From: Pseudomonas sp. Choline-02u-1
GTDB lineage: Bacteria > Pseudomonadota > Gammaproteobacteria > Pseudomonadales > Pseudomonadaceae
Direction: 5' to 3'
NCBI RefSeq assembly: GCF_002836515.1
Contig: NZ_PJBC01000064.1
Coordinates: 116,372 to 180,371 of the forward strand
Length of the DNA stretch: 64,000 bases
A program made the translations under genes and the position numbers. The notes beneath the pieces were generated by a model. It did no database searches. It had not been told where the DNA came from and saw nothing but the letters and a program-made list of their open reading frames with translations. Shown here one piece after another: positions 1-8,500 of this stretch (the stretch's first letter is position 1; every line of letters starts with the position of its first letter).

Positions 1-589
1 CGGCAGCGGCAAGACCACTCTGCTCGGCTTGCTTGGCGGGGTGCAGAAGCCGGGCCGTGGCAGCATTCGCCTGCTCGGCCAGGAACTGACCGAGCTCTCC
101 GCCGGTGCTCGCGACACCTTTCGTGTCGATCACACCGGCTACATTTTCCAGCAATTCAATCTGTTGCCGTTTCTTTCGGTGCGCGAGAACGTCGAACTGC
201 CCTGTCATTTTTCGAAACTGCGCGCCCAGCGAGCGAAACAGCGTCACGGCAGTGTCGACCAGGCCGCCGCGACCTTGCTCGCCCATTTGGGTTTGAAGGA
301 CGAAAGCATCCTCAGCCGGCGCGCCGATTCATTGTCGATCGGCCAGCAACAACGGGTCGCCGCCGCGCGCGCACTGATCGGCCAACCGGAACTGGTGATC
401 GCCGACGAACCGACGTCAGCGCTGGATTACGACGCCCGCGAGAATTTCATTCGGCTGTTGTTCGCCGAGTGCCGCGAGGCCGGGTCGAGTCTGTTGTTCG
501 TCAGCCATGACCAGAGCCTGGCGCCGCTGTTCGATCGTCACCTGTCCCTGGCCGAACTCAATCGCGCCGCTACGTCTGCCGAGGTTTGA
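1..589 (+). CDS. ABC transporter ATP-binding protein (5' end outside window)
   Basis: ATPase subunit of a MacB/LolD-type ABC transporter; it would hydrolyse ATP on the cytoplasmic face to drive the FtsX-like permease encoded next. The reading frame is open from base 2, and the first visible residues, GSGKTT, are the end of Walker A, so only about the first 40 residues are missing. The Q-loop region (YIFQQFNLLPF), the signature LSIGQQQR and Walker B (LVIADEPTSALD) follow in order. The signature has Ile where LSGGQ has its first Gly, which is unusual. The stop is one base from the permease ATG. In P. aeruginosa the equivalent block (PA4064-PA4066, from memory) is induced by zinc limitation; whether that holds here cannot be seen because the promoter is off the left edge. 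Confidence 0.93.
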   Translation, partial: GSGKTTLLGLLGGVQKPGRGSIRLLGQELTELSAGARDTFRVDHTGYIFQQFNLLPFLSVRENVELPCHFSKLRAQRAKQRHGSVDQAAATLLAHLGLKDESILSRRADSLSIGQQQRVAAARALIGQPELVIADEPTSALDYDARENFIRLLFAECREAGSSLLFVSHDQSLAPLFDRHLSLAELNRAATSAEV

Positions 590-590
590 G

Positions 591-1856
591 ATGTATCTGT
601 TTCGTCTGGCCATGGCCAGCCTGGCCAATCGCCGTTTCACCGCGTTGCTCACCGCGTTCGCCATCGCTTTATCAGTGTGCTTGCTGCTGGCGGTCGAGCG
701 CGTGCGCACCGAAGCCAAAGCCAGTTTCGCCAGCACCATCAGCGGCACCGACTTGATTGTCGGCGCGCGCTCCGGTTCGGTAAACCTGCTGTTGTACTCG
801 GTGTTTCGCATCGGCAATGCCACTAACAACATTCGCTGGGACAGCTTTGAACATTTCGCCAGCAACCCGAAAGTGAAGTGGGCGATCCCGATGTCCCTCG
901 GCGATTCCCATCGCGGTTATCGCGTGATGGGCACCACCGAAGCCTACTTCGAGCACTACCAGTACGGTCGCCGGCAGCACTTGGCGCTGGCCGACGGACG
1001 TGCGTTTGCGACAGATCCGTTCGAAGTGGTGCTCGGCGCCGAAGTGGCCGAAGCCCTGCACTACAAGCTCGGCGACAAATTGGTACTGGCCCACGGCGTG
1101 GCGGCGATCAGCCTGGTCAAGCACGACGACAAACCGTTCACCGTGGTCGGCATCCTGCAGCGCACCGGCACGCCGGTGGACCGCACGCTGCACATCAGCC
1201 TCGGCGGCATGGAAGCGATTCACATCGATTGGCACAACGGTGTACCGGCGCGCGGCAACGGGCGGATCAGCGCTGATCAGGCGCGCAACATGGACCTGAC
1301 GCCGCAAGCGATCACCGCGTTCATGCTCGGCCTCAACAGCAAGATTTCCACCTTCGCCCTGCAACGCGACATCAACGAATACCGGGGCGAGCCGATGCTG
1401 GCGATTCTGCCGGGCGTGGCCTTGCAGGAATTGTGGAGCCTGATGAGCACCGCTGAAAAAGCGCTGTTCGTGGTCTCGCTGTTCGTCGTGCTGACCGGGT
1501 TGATCGGTATGCTCACGGCAATTCTCACCAGCCTCAACGAGCGCCGCCGCGAGATGGCGATTCTGCGTTCGGTGGGCGCGCGACCGTGGCACATCGCAAG
1601 TCTGCTGCTGCTGGAAGCCTTTGCTTTGGCGCTGACCGGGGTGATTGCCGGGCTCGCGTTGCTGTACATCGGCATCGCCGCTGCGCAAGGTTACGTGCAG
1701 GCCAATTACGGCTTGTACCTGCCGCTGGCATGGCCGAGCGAGTATGAATGGACGCTGCTCGGTGGCATTCTGGCGGCCGCGCTGCTGATGGGCAGCGTGC
1801 CGGCCTGGCGCGCGTATCGCCAATCAGTGGCCGATGGCCTGTCGATCCGTTTATGA
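591..1856 (+). CDS. ABC transporter permease, FtsX/MacB family
   Basis: Inner-membrane partner of the preceding ATPase, 421 residues. One membrane segment near residues 10-35 is followed by a periplasmic MacB-type domain of about 240 residues and three membrane segments at the C-terminus (from about residue 290), the usual topology of FtsX-like permeases in MacB/LolE-type transporters. The cytoplasmic loop contains NERRREMAILRSVGA, a conserved FtsX coupling motif. I chose the ATG directly after the ATPase stop because it begins the membrane segment; a longer frame upstream only overlaps the ATPase. The stop overlaps the region of possible starts for the next gene, so the three genes probably form one operon. 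Substrate is unproven; zinc-related transport or outer-membrane handling is inferred from synteny only. Confidence 0.92.
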   Translation: MYLFRLAMASLANRRFTALLTAFAIALSVCLLLAVERVRTEAKASFASTISGTDLIVGARSGSVNLLLYSVFRIGNATNNIRWDSFEHFASNPKVKWAIPMSLGDSHRGYRVMGTTEAYFEHYQYGRRQHLALADGRAFATDPFEVVLGAEVAEALHYKLGDKLVLAHGVAAISLVKHDDKPFTVVGILQRTGTPVDRTLHISLGGMEAIHIDWHNGVPARGNGRISADQARNMDLTPQAITAFMLGLNSKISTFALQRDINEYRGEPMLAILPGVALQELWSLMSTAEKALFVVSLFVVLTGLIGMLTAILTSLNERRREMAILRSVGARPWHIASLLLLEAFALALTGVIAGLALLYIGIAAAQGYVQANYGLYLPLAWPSEYEWTLLGGILAAALLMGSVPAWRAYRQSVADGLSIRL

Positions 1857-1867
1857 GGATGTTCACC

Positions 1868-2386
1868 ATGCCCCGCGCCCTGCTAGCGCTGCTGATGCTG
1901 GTCGCCCTGCCCGTGTGGGCAGCGGCGCCGAAAGACCTGACCTGGTCGGAAATGATCCCGCCGGACGCCGCGCCGGAAGTACCCAACATGACCCCGCTGC
2001 ACGACCTGTCGAAGATGGGCGACGCACTTTCCGCCGAGTCCGCACCGGCGGCCAGGCAAGACATGCCGAATGCGCCGGTGGTGAAGAGCCTCGACGGGCA
2101 GAACATTCGCCTGCCCGGTTACATCGTGCCGCTGGAAGTCAGCGAAGAGGGGCGCACCACGGACTTTTTGCTGGTGCCGTATTTCGGCGCCTGCATCCAC
2201 GTACCGCCACCGCCGTCGAACCAGATCGTCCATGTGAAAAGCGAACTGGGCGTGAAGCTTGATGAGCTGTATCAGCCTTACTGGGTTGAGGGGCCGTTGC
2301 AGGTGAAAGCCTCGAGCAGTGAACTGGCCGATGCCGGGTATCAGATGGAGGCGGACAAGATTTATGCGTACGAATTGCCGGAGTAA
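1868..2386 (+). CDS. DUF3299 periplasmic protein of the ABC operon
   Basis: Small secreted protein of 172 residues. It starts with a signal peptide (MPRALLALLMLV...WA, cleavage near AAP) and carries the DUF3299 core, including VPYFGACIHVPPPPSNQ, whose Cys and His could bind metal. An AGGA ribosome site eight bases upstream favours the ATG at 1868 over in-frame ATGs at 1853 and 1859; the first of these would overlap the permease stop as ATGA. The same ATPase-permease-DUF3299 order occurs in P. aeruginosa PA4064-PA4066 and resembles the Zur-controlled zrg genes of Vibrio. A role as periplasmic accessory in zinc acquisition is inferred, not shown. Confidence 0.85.
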   Translation: MPRALLALLMLVALPVWAAAPKDLTWSEMIPPDAAPEVPNMTPLHDLSKMGDALSAESAPAARQDMPNAPVVKSLDGQNIRLPGYIVPLEVSEEGRTTDFLLVPYFGACIHVPPPPSNQIVHVKSELGVKLDELYQPYWVEGPLQVKASSSELADAGYQMEADKIYAYELPE

Positions 2387-2418
2387 GGCCCGGTAGTTTT
2401 GTGTTGTTTGTCCTATAG

Positions 2419-2488
2419 CCTTCGCGAGCAAGCCCGCTCCCACATTTGCAACGCATTCCCCTGTGGGAGCGGGCTTGCTCGCGAAAGG
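2419..2488. repeat. REP hairpin pair 1
   Basis: Two inverted copies of the fluorescens-group REP motif. The left arm reads TTCGCGAGCAAGCCCGCTCC and the right arm is its complement, GGAGCGGGCTTGCTCGCGAA, around a loop of about 17 bases. It lies just after the DUF3299 gene, before the oprG promoter, where it could act as an mRNA 3' end stabiliser. Confidence 0.93.
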
Positions 2489-2530
2489 GCCAGCACAGAC
2501 ACCGCAAAAATCCGGGGTTTCACTGTTTCA

Positions 2531-2572
2531 TTGAGCTGAGTCAAAACACCGTAGCAGACGGCTTCGTACCCT
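2531..2572 (+). promoter_or_regulatory. Probable ANR/FNR-type site and class II promoter of oprG
   Basis: TTGAGctgaGTCAA at 2531-2544 matches 8 of the 10 defined bases of the ANR/FNR box TTGAT-N4-ATCAA. TACCCT at 2567-2572 fits a -10 element. With a start near 2579 the box is centred at -41.5, the class II activator position. P. aeruginosa oprG is reported to be ANR-dependent, which supports the reading. Confidence 0.6.
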
Positions 2573-2607
2573 AGGACATCGAATTTTTATGTCCTTTCGG
2601 AGCCCCC

Positions 2608-3306
2608 ATGAACAAGTCCTTGCTCAGCGCCTCGCTGTTTGCCCTCGCGCTCTCAGCCCCGCTCGCCCACGCTCACGAGGCAGGCGATATTCTCGTGCGC
2701 GCCGGCGCGATCACCGTCAACCCGAAGGCCGACAGCTCCAGCGTCAAGGTCGATCAGGGTCCGCTGAGCGGCACCAATCTGGGCGGCAAGGCGACCATGA
2801 GCAGCGACACCCAGCTGGGTCTGAACTTCGCCTACATGCTCACCAACAACATCGGTATCGAATTGCTGGCCGCCACGCCGTTCGAGCATGACGTCAAGCT
2901 CAAGGGCACCGCGCTGCCCGCCGCCAATGGCAAGCTCGGCACCCTGAAACACTTGCCGCCGACTCTCAGCGTCGTCTACTACCCGCTGGATTCGAAATCG
3001 GCCTTCCAGCCCTACGTCGGTGGGGGCATCAACTACACCTGGATCTACGACGAGCACGTCGGCAGCGAAGCCAGCGCCAACGGTTTCAGCAACTTCAAGG
3101 CGAAAAATTCCTGGGGTCTGGCGTGGCAGGTCGGCGCCGATTACATGATCACCGACAACATCATGCTCAACGCCCAAGTGCGTTACATCGACATCGACAC
3201 CCGCGCGACCGTCGAGAACAACGCCGTCGCACCGGGCACCCGTGCACGGGTGAATGTGGACGTCGATCCGTTCATCTACATGGTCGGTCTGGGCTACAAG
3301 TTCTAA
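2608..3306 (+). CDS. oprG: OmpW-family outer membrane protein (OprG-like)
   Basis: Eight-stranded beta-barrel outer-membrane protein of the OmpW/AlkL/OprG family, thought to let small hydrophobic molecules cross the outer membrane. The 232-residue product has a clear signal peptide (MNKSLLSASLFALALSAPLA-HA), the family start HEAGDILVRAGAITVNP, and a C-terminal aromatic barrel strand ending MVGLGYKF. Length is normal for OmpW. The start is the only ATG placed before the signal peptide. Its neighbours, DUF3299 upstream and an epimerase downstream on the other strand, are as around PA4067 (oprG). An ANR-type box 64 bases upstream suggests anaerobic induction. It converges on the epimerase gene through a shared terminator. 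Confidence 0.93.
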   Translation: MNKSLLSASLFALALSAPLAHAHEAGDILVRAGAITVNPKADSSSVKVDQGPLSGTNLGGKATMSSDTQLGLNFAYMLTNNIGIELLAATPFEHDVKLKGTALPAANGKLGTLKHLPPTLSVVYYPLDSKSAFQPYVGGGINYTWIYDEHVGSEASANGFSNFKAKNSWGLAWQVGADYMITDNIMLNAQVRYIDIDTRATVENNAVAPGTRARVNVDVDPFIYMVGLGYKF

Positions 3307-3442
3307 GCCGGTTTTTTACCGAACGTTCACGTGGTGGTGAGTGAGGCTGAGTGGCGGGCAGACGCAGAACTGACGACGACCGTACGCAGTCGATCGGGGG
3401 ACAACATTCCCTCGCCACAGGGATAGCGATATTCCGGCCGTG

Positions 3443-3472
3443 AAAAAGGCGCCTGATGATGGGCGCCTTTTT
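3443..3472. terminator. Bidirectional terminator, oprG / epimerase
   Basis: Perfect stem AAAAAGGCGCC ... GGCGCCTTTTT with an 8-base loop, giving a T-run on both strands. It sits between two convergent genes and can serve both. Confidence 0.9.
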
Positions 3473-3490
3473 CATGTCCGAAAGCTTGTT

Positions 3491-4423
3491 TCATCCGCGC
3501 CCGAGCAAGCGCGCCAAGCCCACACTCATCGGCGTCTGCGGCGGCATTTCAAAGCGCTGCAACAAGCGTCGGTTATCGGCTCGCGAATGGCGGATATCCC
3601 CCGAACGTGCCGGCGCGTAGCTCACGGGCGGCAGTTCACCGACCACCGATTTCAATGCTTCGAGCATCTGCTTCAGGCTCATCGCCTGGTTCCAGCCAAC
3701 GTTGACCGCCCCTTCCTGCACCTCGGGCTTTTCCAGCGCCTGCACCAGCAAATCGACCAGATCACCGACATACAGAAAATCGCGGGTCTGCTCGCCATCG
3801 CCAAACACGGTGATCGGCAAACCTTTCGAGGCGCGTTCGCTGAAGATGCTGATCACTCCGGAATACGGCGAGGACGGATCCTGACGTGGACCGAAAATGT
3901 TGAAGAAGCGGAAAATCGCCGGCTCCAGGCCATGCTGGCGGCGGTAGAAATCGAAGTACTGCTCACCGGCCAGTTTGTCCGAGGCATAGGGTGTCAGCGG
4001 TGCTTTTGGCGTGTCTTCATCAATCGACTCACCCTCGCCATTGTTGCCGTACACCGCCGCGCTGGAGGCATACACCACACGTTTGACCCCGGCCAGGCGC
4101 ATGGCTTCGCAGACATTCAAAGTGCCGATGAAATTGCTCTGGTGGGTTTTCACCGGATCATCCACCGAGGCCTGCACCGAGGCCACCGCCGCCAGATGCG
4201 CAACAGCGTTGCAACCTTGCATGGCGCGGGCAACCAGTGCGGCATCGGCGACATCACCGACCACCAGTTCAACCTTTGGATTGTCCAACGGCAGGTTGCT
4301 GCGCTTGCCGGTCGACAGGTCGTCGAGCACGCGCACCGAATAGCCCTTGGCGAGCAAGGCATCGGTCAGGTGCGAACCGATGAATCCGGCGCCGCCCGTG
4401 ATTAAAACCTTTGCTTCAGCCAT
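3491..4423 (-). CDS. NAD-dependent epimerase/dehydratase (GalE-like)
   Basis: Extended short-chain dehydrogenase of 310 residues acting on a nucleotide sugar. The N-terminal Rossmann motif is GGAGFIGS (residues 9-16). The active site has Ser-Ser-Ala-Ala-Val-Tyr followed further on by Tyr-x3-Lys (YASDK), the GalE-type catalytic pair. The region RFFNIFGPRQDP is typical of UDP-sugar 4-epimerases. A longer in-frame extension exists upstream, but it runs through the preceding gene, and MAEAKVLITGG is the natural start. The start overlaps the stop of the upstream reductase-like gene by 8 bases, so the two are translationally coupled. PA4068 is the likely counterpart. The sugar cannot be told from sequence; a surface polysaccharide precursor is possible. 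Confidence 0.9.
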   Translation of the reverse strand: MAEAKVLITGGAGFIGSHLTDALLAKGYSVRVLDDLSTGKRSNLPLDNPKVELVVGDVADAALVARAMQGCNAVAHLAAVASVQASVDDPVKTHQSNFIGTLNVCEAMRLAGVKRVVYASSAAVYGNNGEGESIDEDTPKAPLTPYASDKLAGEQYFDFYRRQHGLEPAIFRFFNIFGPRQDPSSPYSGVISIFSERASKGLPITVFGDGEQTRDFLYVGDLVDLLVQALEKPEVQEGAVNVGWNQAMSLKQMLEALKSVVGELPPVSYAPARSGDIRHSRADNRRLLQRFEMPPQTPMSVGLARLLGRG

Positions 4424-5300
4424 GTCGGTAGAACCTGTCCAGTAGGCTCGGGAGCGCAGCACGCCAGGCACGCGGCTTGATCCCGAAAGTGTGGAGAATT
4501 TTCTTGCAGGCCAGCACCGCATGTTGCGGTTCCTCGGCGGCGTCCGGGCGCGCGGCGTGCGCCTGCGCGGTCGGTGCTTCGATCGCCAGCGGATGCAGAC
4601 TGCGTGCTTCGGTGAGAATCGCCTGGCCCAGCGCCAGCGGCGTGGTCGCTTCATGGCCGGCGTAGTGATAGGTGCCCCAGAGCGGCGCGGCGCAGTCGAG
4701 TTGTTTGAGCACCGAGATGATCACGCGTGCGGCATCGTCGACCGGGGTTGGATTACCGCGACGGTCATCGGCCAGCAGCAACTCTTCGGGTTTTTCCGCG
4801 CGGGCGAGGAAGCGCCCGAGAGTGCCGTCCGCACTGTCGTCGAGCAGCCAGCCAAAACGCAGCAATACATGTTGCGGGCAGGTTGCGCGCACGCTTTGCT
4901 CGATGCGCCACAAGGCCTGACCGCGCAGGCCCAACGGCACCGGTTCGTCTTTTTCGCTGTAGGCCGTGGCCCGCGAACCGTCGAACACGCGATAGCTCGA
5001 CGGCTGCACGAGGACAATGTTGTGGTGCTGGCACAGTTCGGCCAGACGCTCGATGGCGCGCTCCTGGCCAGTCATGCGGCTTTCGCTGACGCTCTCGGCC
5101 TGGAACCAGTCGAAATAGTAGGCGAGGTTGATCAACGCATCGGGACGGGTGTCGTCGAGCAATTGTGTGAGGCTCGCGGCATCCCAGCCATTTTCGGGCG
5201 GGCGGGGGGCAAGAAAACCGATGTCTTCTTCCGCACCGAGGCGAATCAGCGCCTGCCCAAGGGCATTTCCGCCGCCCAGTAACATAAGGCGCATTCGCAT
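4416..5300 (-). CDS. RmlD-like sugar-nucleotide reductase family protein
   Basis: A 294-residue member of the RmlD (dTDP-4-dehydrorhamnose reductase) branch of extended SDR enzymes. It begins with a dinucleotide-binding motif, LLGGGNALGQAL (Gly-rich, residues 7-18), and contains PSSYRVFDG and a partial SDR active site. The usual Tyr-x3-Lys is not obvious: where RmlD has YGxTK there is LGLRGQALWR, so reductase activity is doubtful and it may be a binding or degenerate member. First gene of a two-gene operon with the epimerase, which it overlaps by 8 bases. The order matches PA4069-PA4068. A function in modifying a nucleotide sugar is inferred from the family and the pairing. Confidence 0.8.
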   Translation of the reverse strand: MRMRLMLLGGGNALGQALIRLGAEEDIGFLAPRPPENGWDAASLTQLLDDTRPDALINLAYYFDWFQAESVSESRMTGQERAIERLAELCQHHNIVLVQPSSYRVFDGSRATAYSEKDEPVPLGLRGQALWRIEQSVRATCPQHVLLRFGWLLDDSADGTLGRFLARAEKPEELLLADDRRGNPTPVDDAARVIISVLKQLDCAAPLWGTYHYAGHEATTPLALGQAILTEARSLHPLAIEAPTAQAHAARPDAAEEPQHAVLACKKILHTFGIKPRAWRAALPSLLDRFYRHG

Positions 5301-5455
5301 AGAGTCAGCAGGCCCAGTCTGATTGGAACGATGGCTTTAGCGACGGATCTCGTGGAACCGTCGTCGATAATTGCCGGAATCGTTGCATTTTGCGGGTTTA
5401 GTGCGCAACCGTCATCCGCAAAGTGTGTATCGCCAGGATTTGTGTTGTGGCAATT

Positions 5456-5529
5456 GCCCCCTTCGCGAGCAAGCTCGCTCCCACATGGGCACGCGGTCAA
5501 CTGTGGGAGCGAGTTTGCTCGCGAGGGGC
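5456..5529. repeat. REP hairpin pair 2
   Basis: Inverted arms CCTTCGCGAGCAAGCTCGCT and AGCGAGTTTGCTCGCGAGG, a variant of the REP core with GCTCGC instead of GCCCGC. It lies between the divergent RmlD-like gene and lhr, inside a 296-base gap that otherwise shows no gene. Confidence 0.9.
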
Positions 5530-5596
5530 ACTGCCAGACAGCCGAGATCCCCAGCGGTACTTGCATCTTCCCGCCCCCGCCCGCATAACTTCAGTC

Positions 5597-8500
5597 ATGA
5601 ATCTGCCCCTCCCCGCCAACAGCGCTCTGGCCGGCTTTCACCCCGCCGTCAGCGCCTGGTTCAGCCACACGTTCCCGGCGGTCACAGCTGCCCAGGCCCG
5701 TGCGTGGCCGCTGATCCGCCAGCGCCGTTCGACGCTGATTGCCGCGCCCACCGGCTCGGGCAAGACCCTGACGGCGTTCCTCGCCGTGCTCGATGAGCTT
5801 GTCCACCGCGGCCTCGAACACCCCGACGGTCTGCCCGCCGAAACCCTGGTGGTTTACGTCTCACCGTTGAAAGCACTGTCCAATGACATCCAGATCAACC
5901 TGCAGAATCCGCTGGCCGGCATCACCGAACAACTGCGCCAACTGGGTCTGCCCGAGCTGCAGATCACTACGGCCGTGCGCACCGGCGATACCCCGCAGAA
6001 AGACCGCGCCGCCATGCGCAAGACCGCACCGCACATTCTGGTGACCACTCCGGAATCGCTGTACGTGCTGCTCGGTTCCGAGTCAGGCCGTAAGATGCTC
6101 GGCACCACGCGCACGGTGATCATCGACGAAATCCACGCCATGGCCGCCGGCAAGCGCGGCAGTCACCTGTCCTTGAGCCTTGAGCGCCTGCAAGCCTTGT
6201 GCAGCGAACCGCTGACCCGAATCGGCCTGTCCGCCACACAGAAACCGGTCGAAGCCGTGGCGCAATTTCTCGTCGGCCATGAGCGCCCCTGCGAGATCGT
6301 CGACATCGGCCACGCCCGCCCGCGAGACCTGGGCATCGAAGTGCCGCCGGTGCCGTTGTCGGCGGTGATGGCCACCGATGTCTGGGGATTGGTTTATGAC
6401 CGTCTCGCCGAACTTGCTCGCGAGCACCGCACCACGCTGATTTTCGTCAACACCCGGCGCCTCGCCGAGCGCCTCAGCCGGCATCTGAGCGAACGCCTCG
6501 GCAAGCACGCGGTGGCGGCGCACCACGGCAGTCTCGCCAAGGAGTTTCGCCTCGATGCGGAACAACGGCTCAAGCGCGGCGAGCTGCAAGTGCTGATCGC
6601 CACCGCGTCGCTGGAACTGGGCATCGATATCGGTGAAGTCGACCTGGTCTGCCAGATCAGTTCGCCGCGTTCGATCGCCGCGTTTCTGCAAAGAGTGGGT
6701 CGCTCCGGACACCAGGTCGGCGGCACGCCCAAGGGGCGTTTGTTCGCCACCACCCGCGACGACCTGATCGAGTGCGCCGCCCTGCTCGACTGCGTGCGTC
6801 GGGGCGAGCTCGATACGCTGCACATTCCGGAAAAACCGCTGGACGTGCTGGCGCAGCAGATCATTGCCGAGGTCAGTTGCCAGGAATGGTCGGAAGACGC
6901 CTTGCTGGCGATGTTCCGCCAAGCGTGGCCGTATCGCGACCTCAATGAAAAACACTATCAGGCCCTGCTGAGCATGCTCGCCGAAGGCTACAACGGGCGC
7001 CAGGGCATCCGCAGCGCCTACCTGCATCGCGACGCCGTCAGCCGCACGTTGCGTGGGCGGCGTGGCGCGCAACTGACCGCCGTGACCAGTGGCGGCACCA
7101 TCCCGGACAACGCCGACTACAGCGTGCTGCTTGAACCGCAGGGTTTGAACATCGGCAGCGTCAACGAAGATTTCGCCGTGGAAAGTATCGCTGGCGATGT
7201 GTTCCAGCTCGGCAATACCTCTTACCGCATCCTGCGGGTGGAAAGTGGCAAGGTGCGCGTCGAGGATGCGCAGGGCATGCCGCCGACCATTCCATTCTGG
7301 CTCGGCGAAGCGCCGGGGCGCAGTGATGAACTGTCGGCGGCCGTCGCGCGCCTGCAAGCGCAGTTGGACGAATTGCTCAGCGCCAGCCCCGGGAATCTGC
7401 AACCGGCGCTCGACTGGCTGACCGCCACACTCGGCCTCAACCTCGCCAGCGCCGAGCAACTGGTCGAATATCTGGCGCGCGCACGGCAAACCCTCGGCGC
7501 CCTGCCCTCGCAGGACACGCTGTTGATGGAGCGGTTTTTCGACGAGTCCGGTGGCACCCAACTGATCATCCACACGCCGTTCGGCAGCCGCATCAACCGC
7601 GCCTGGGGCCTGGCCCTGCGCAAGCGTTTCTGCCGCACCTTCAACTTCGAGCTGCAGGCCGCTGCCAGCGAAGACGCGATCGTCTTGTCGCTCTCGACCA
7701 GTCACAGTTTCGAGCTCGATGAAGTCTGGCGTTACCTGCACAGCAACAGCGCTGAACACACGCTCATTCAAGCGGTGCTTGATGCGCCGTTGTTCGGCGT
7801 GCGCTGGCGCTGGAATGCCGGGGTGGCGCTGGCGTTGCCGCGCTTCACCGGCGGGCGCAAAGTCGCTCCGCAACTGCAACGGATGAAAAGCGAAGACCTG
7901 ATCGCCAGTGTGTTTCCCGACCAGATCGCCTGCCTGGAAAACCTCGCCGGCGAGCGCGAAGTCCCCGAGCATCCGCTGGTCGAACAAACCCTCGACGATT
8001 GCCTGCACGAAGCGATGGACAGCGAAGGCTGGCTGACCCTGCTGCGGCGCATGGAGCGTGGCGAGGTGCGCCTGATCGCGCGGGATTTGCCTGCGCCGTC
8101 GCCACTGGCGGCGGAAATTCTCAGCGCCCGGCCGTACACGTTTCTCGACGACGCGCCGCTTGAAGAACGTCGCACCCAAGCGGTGATCAACCGACGCTGG
8201 AGCGATCCGCAATCGACCGACGACCTCGGTGCGCTCGATGCCGACGCGATCACGGCGGTGCGCGAAGAAGCGTGGCCGTCGCCCAATTCGATGGATGAAA
8301 TGCACGAAGCGCTGATGAGCCTCGCCTGCATCAGCGACACCGAGGCGCAGGCCAACGCGGGTTGGCCGGACTGGCTGCAAACGCTGATGACCGGCGGGCG
8401 TGCTTGCCTGTTACAGGTCGACGCTGAGCATCAGTTATGGCTGGCGCGCGAGCGTTTGAGTTGTCTGCGGGCACTTTATCCACAGGCCACATTGCAGACT

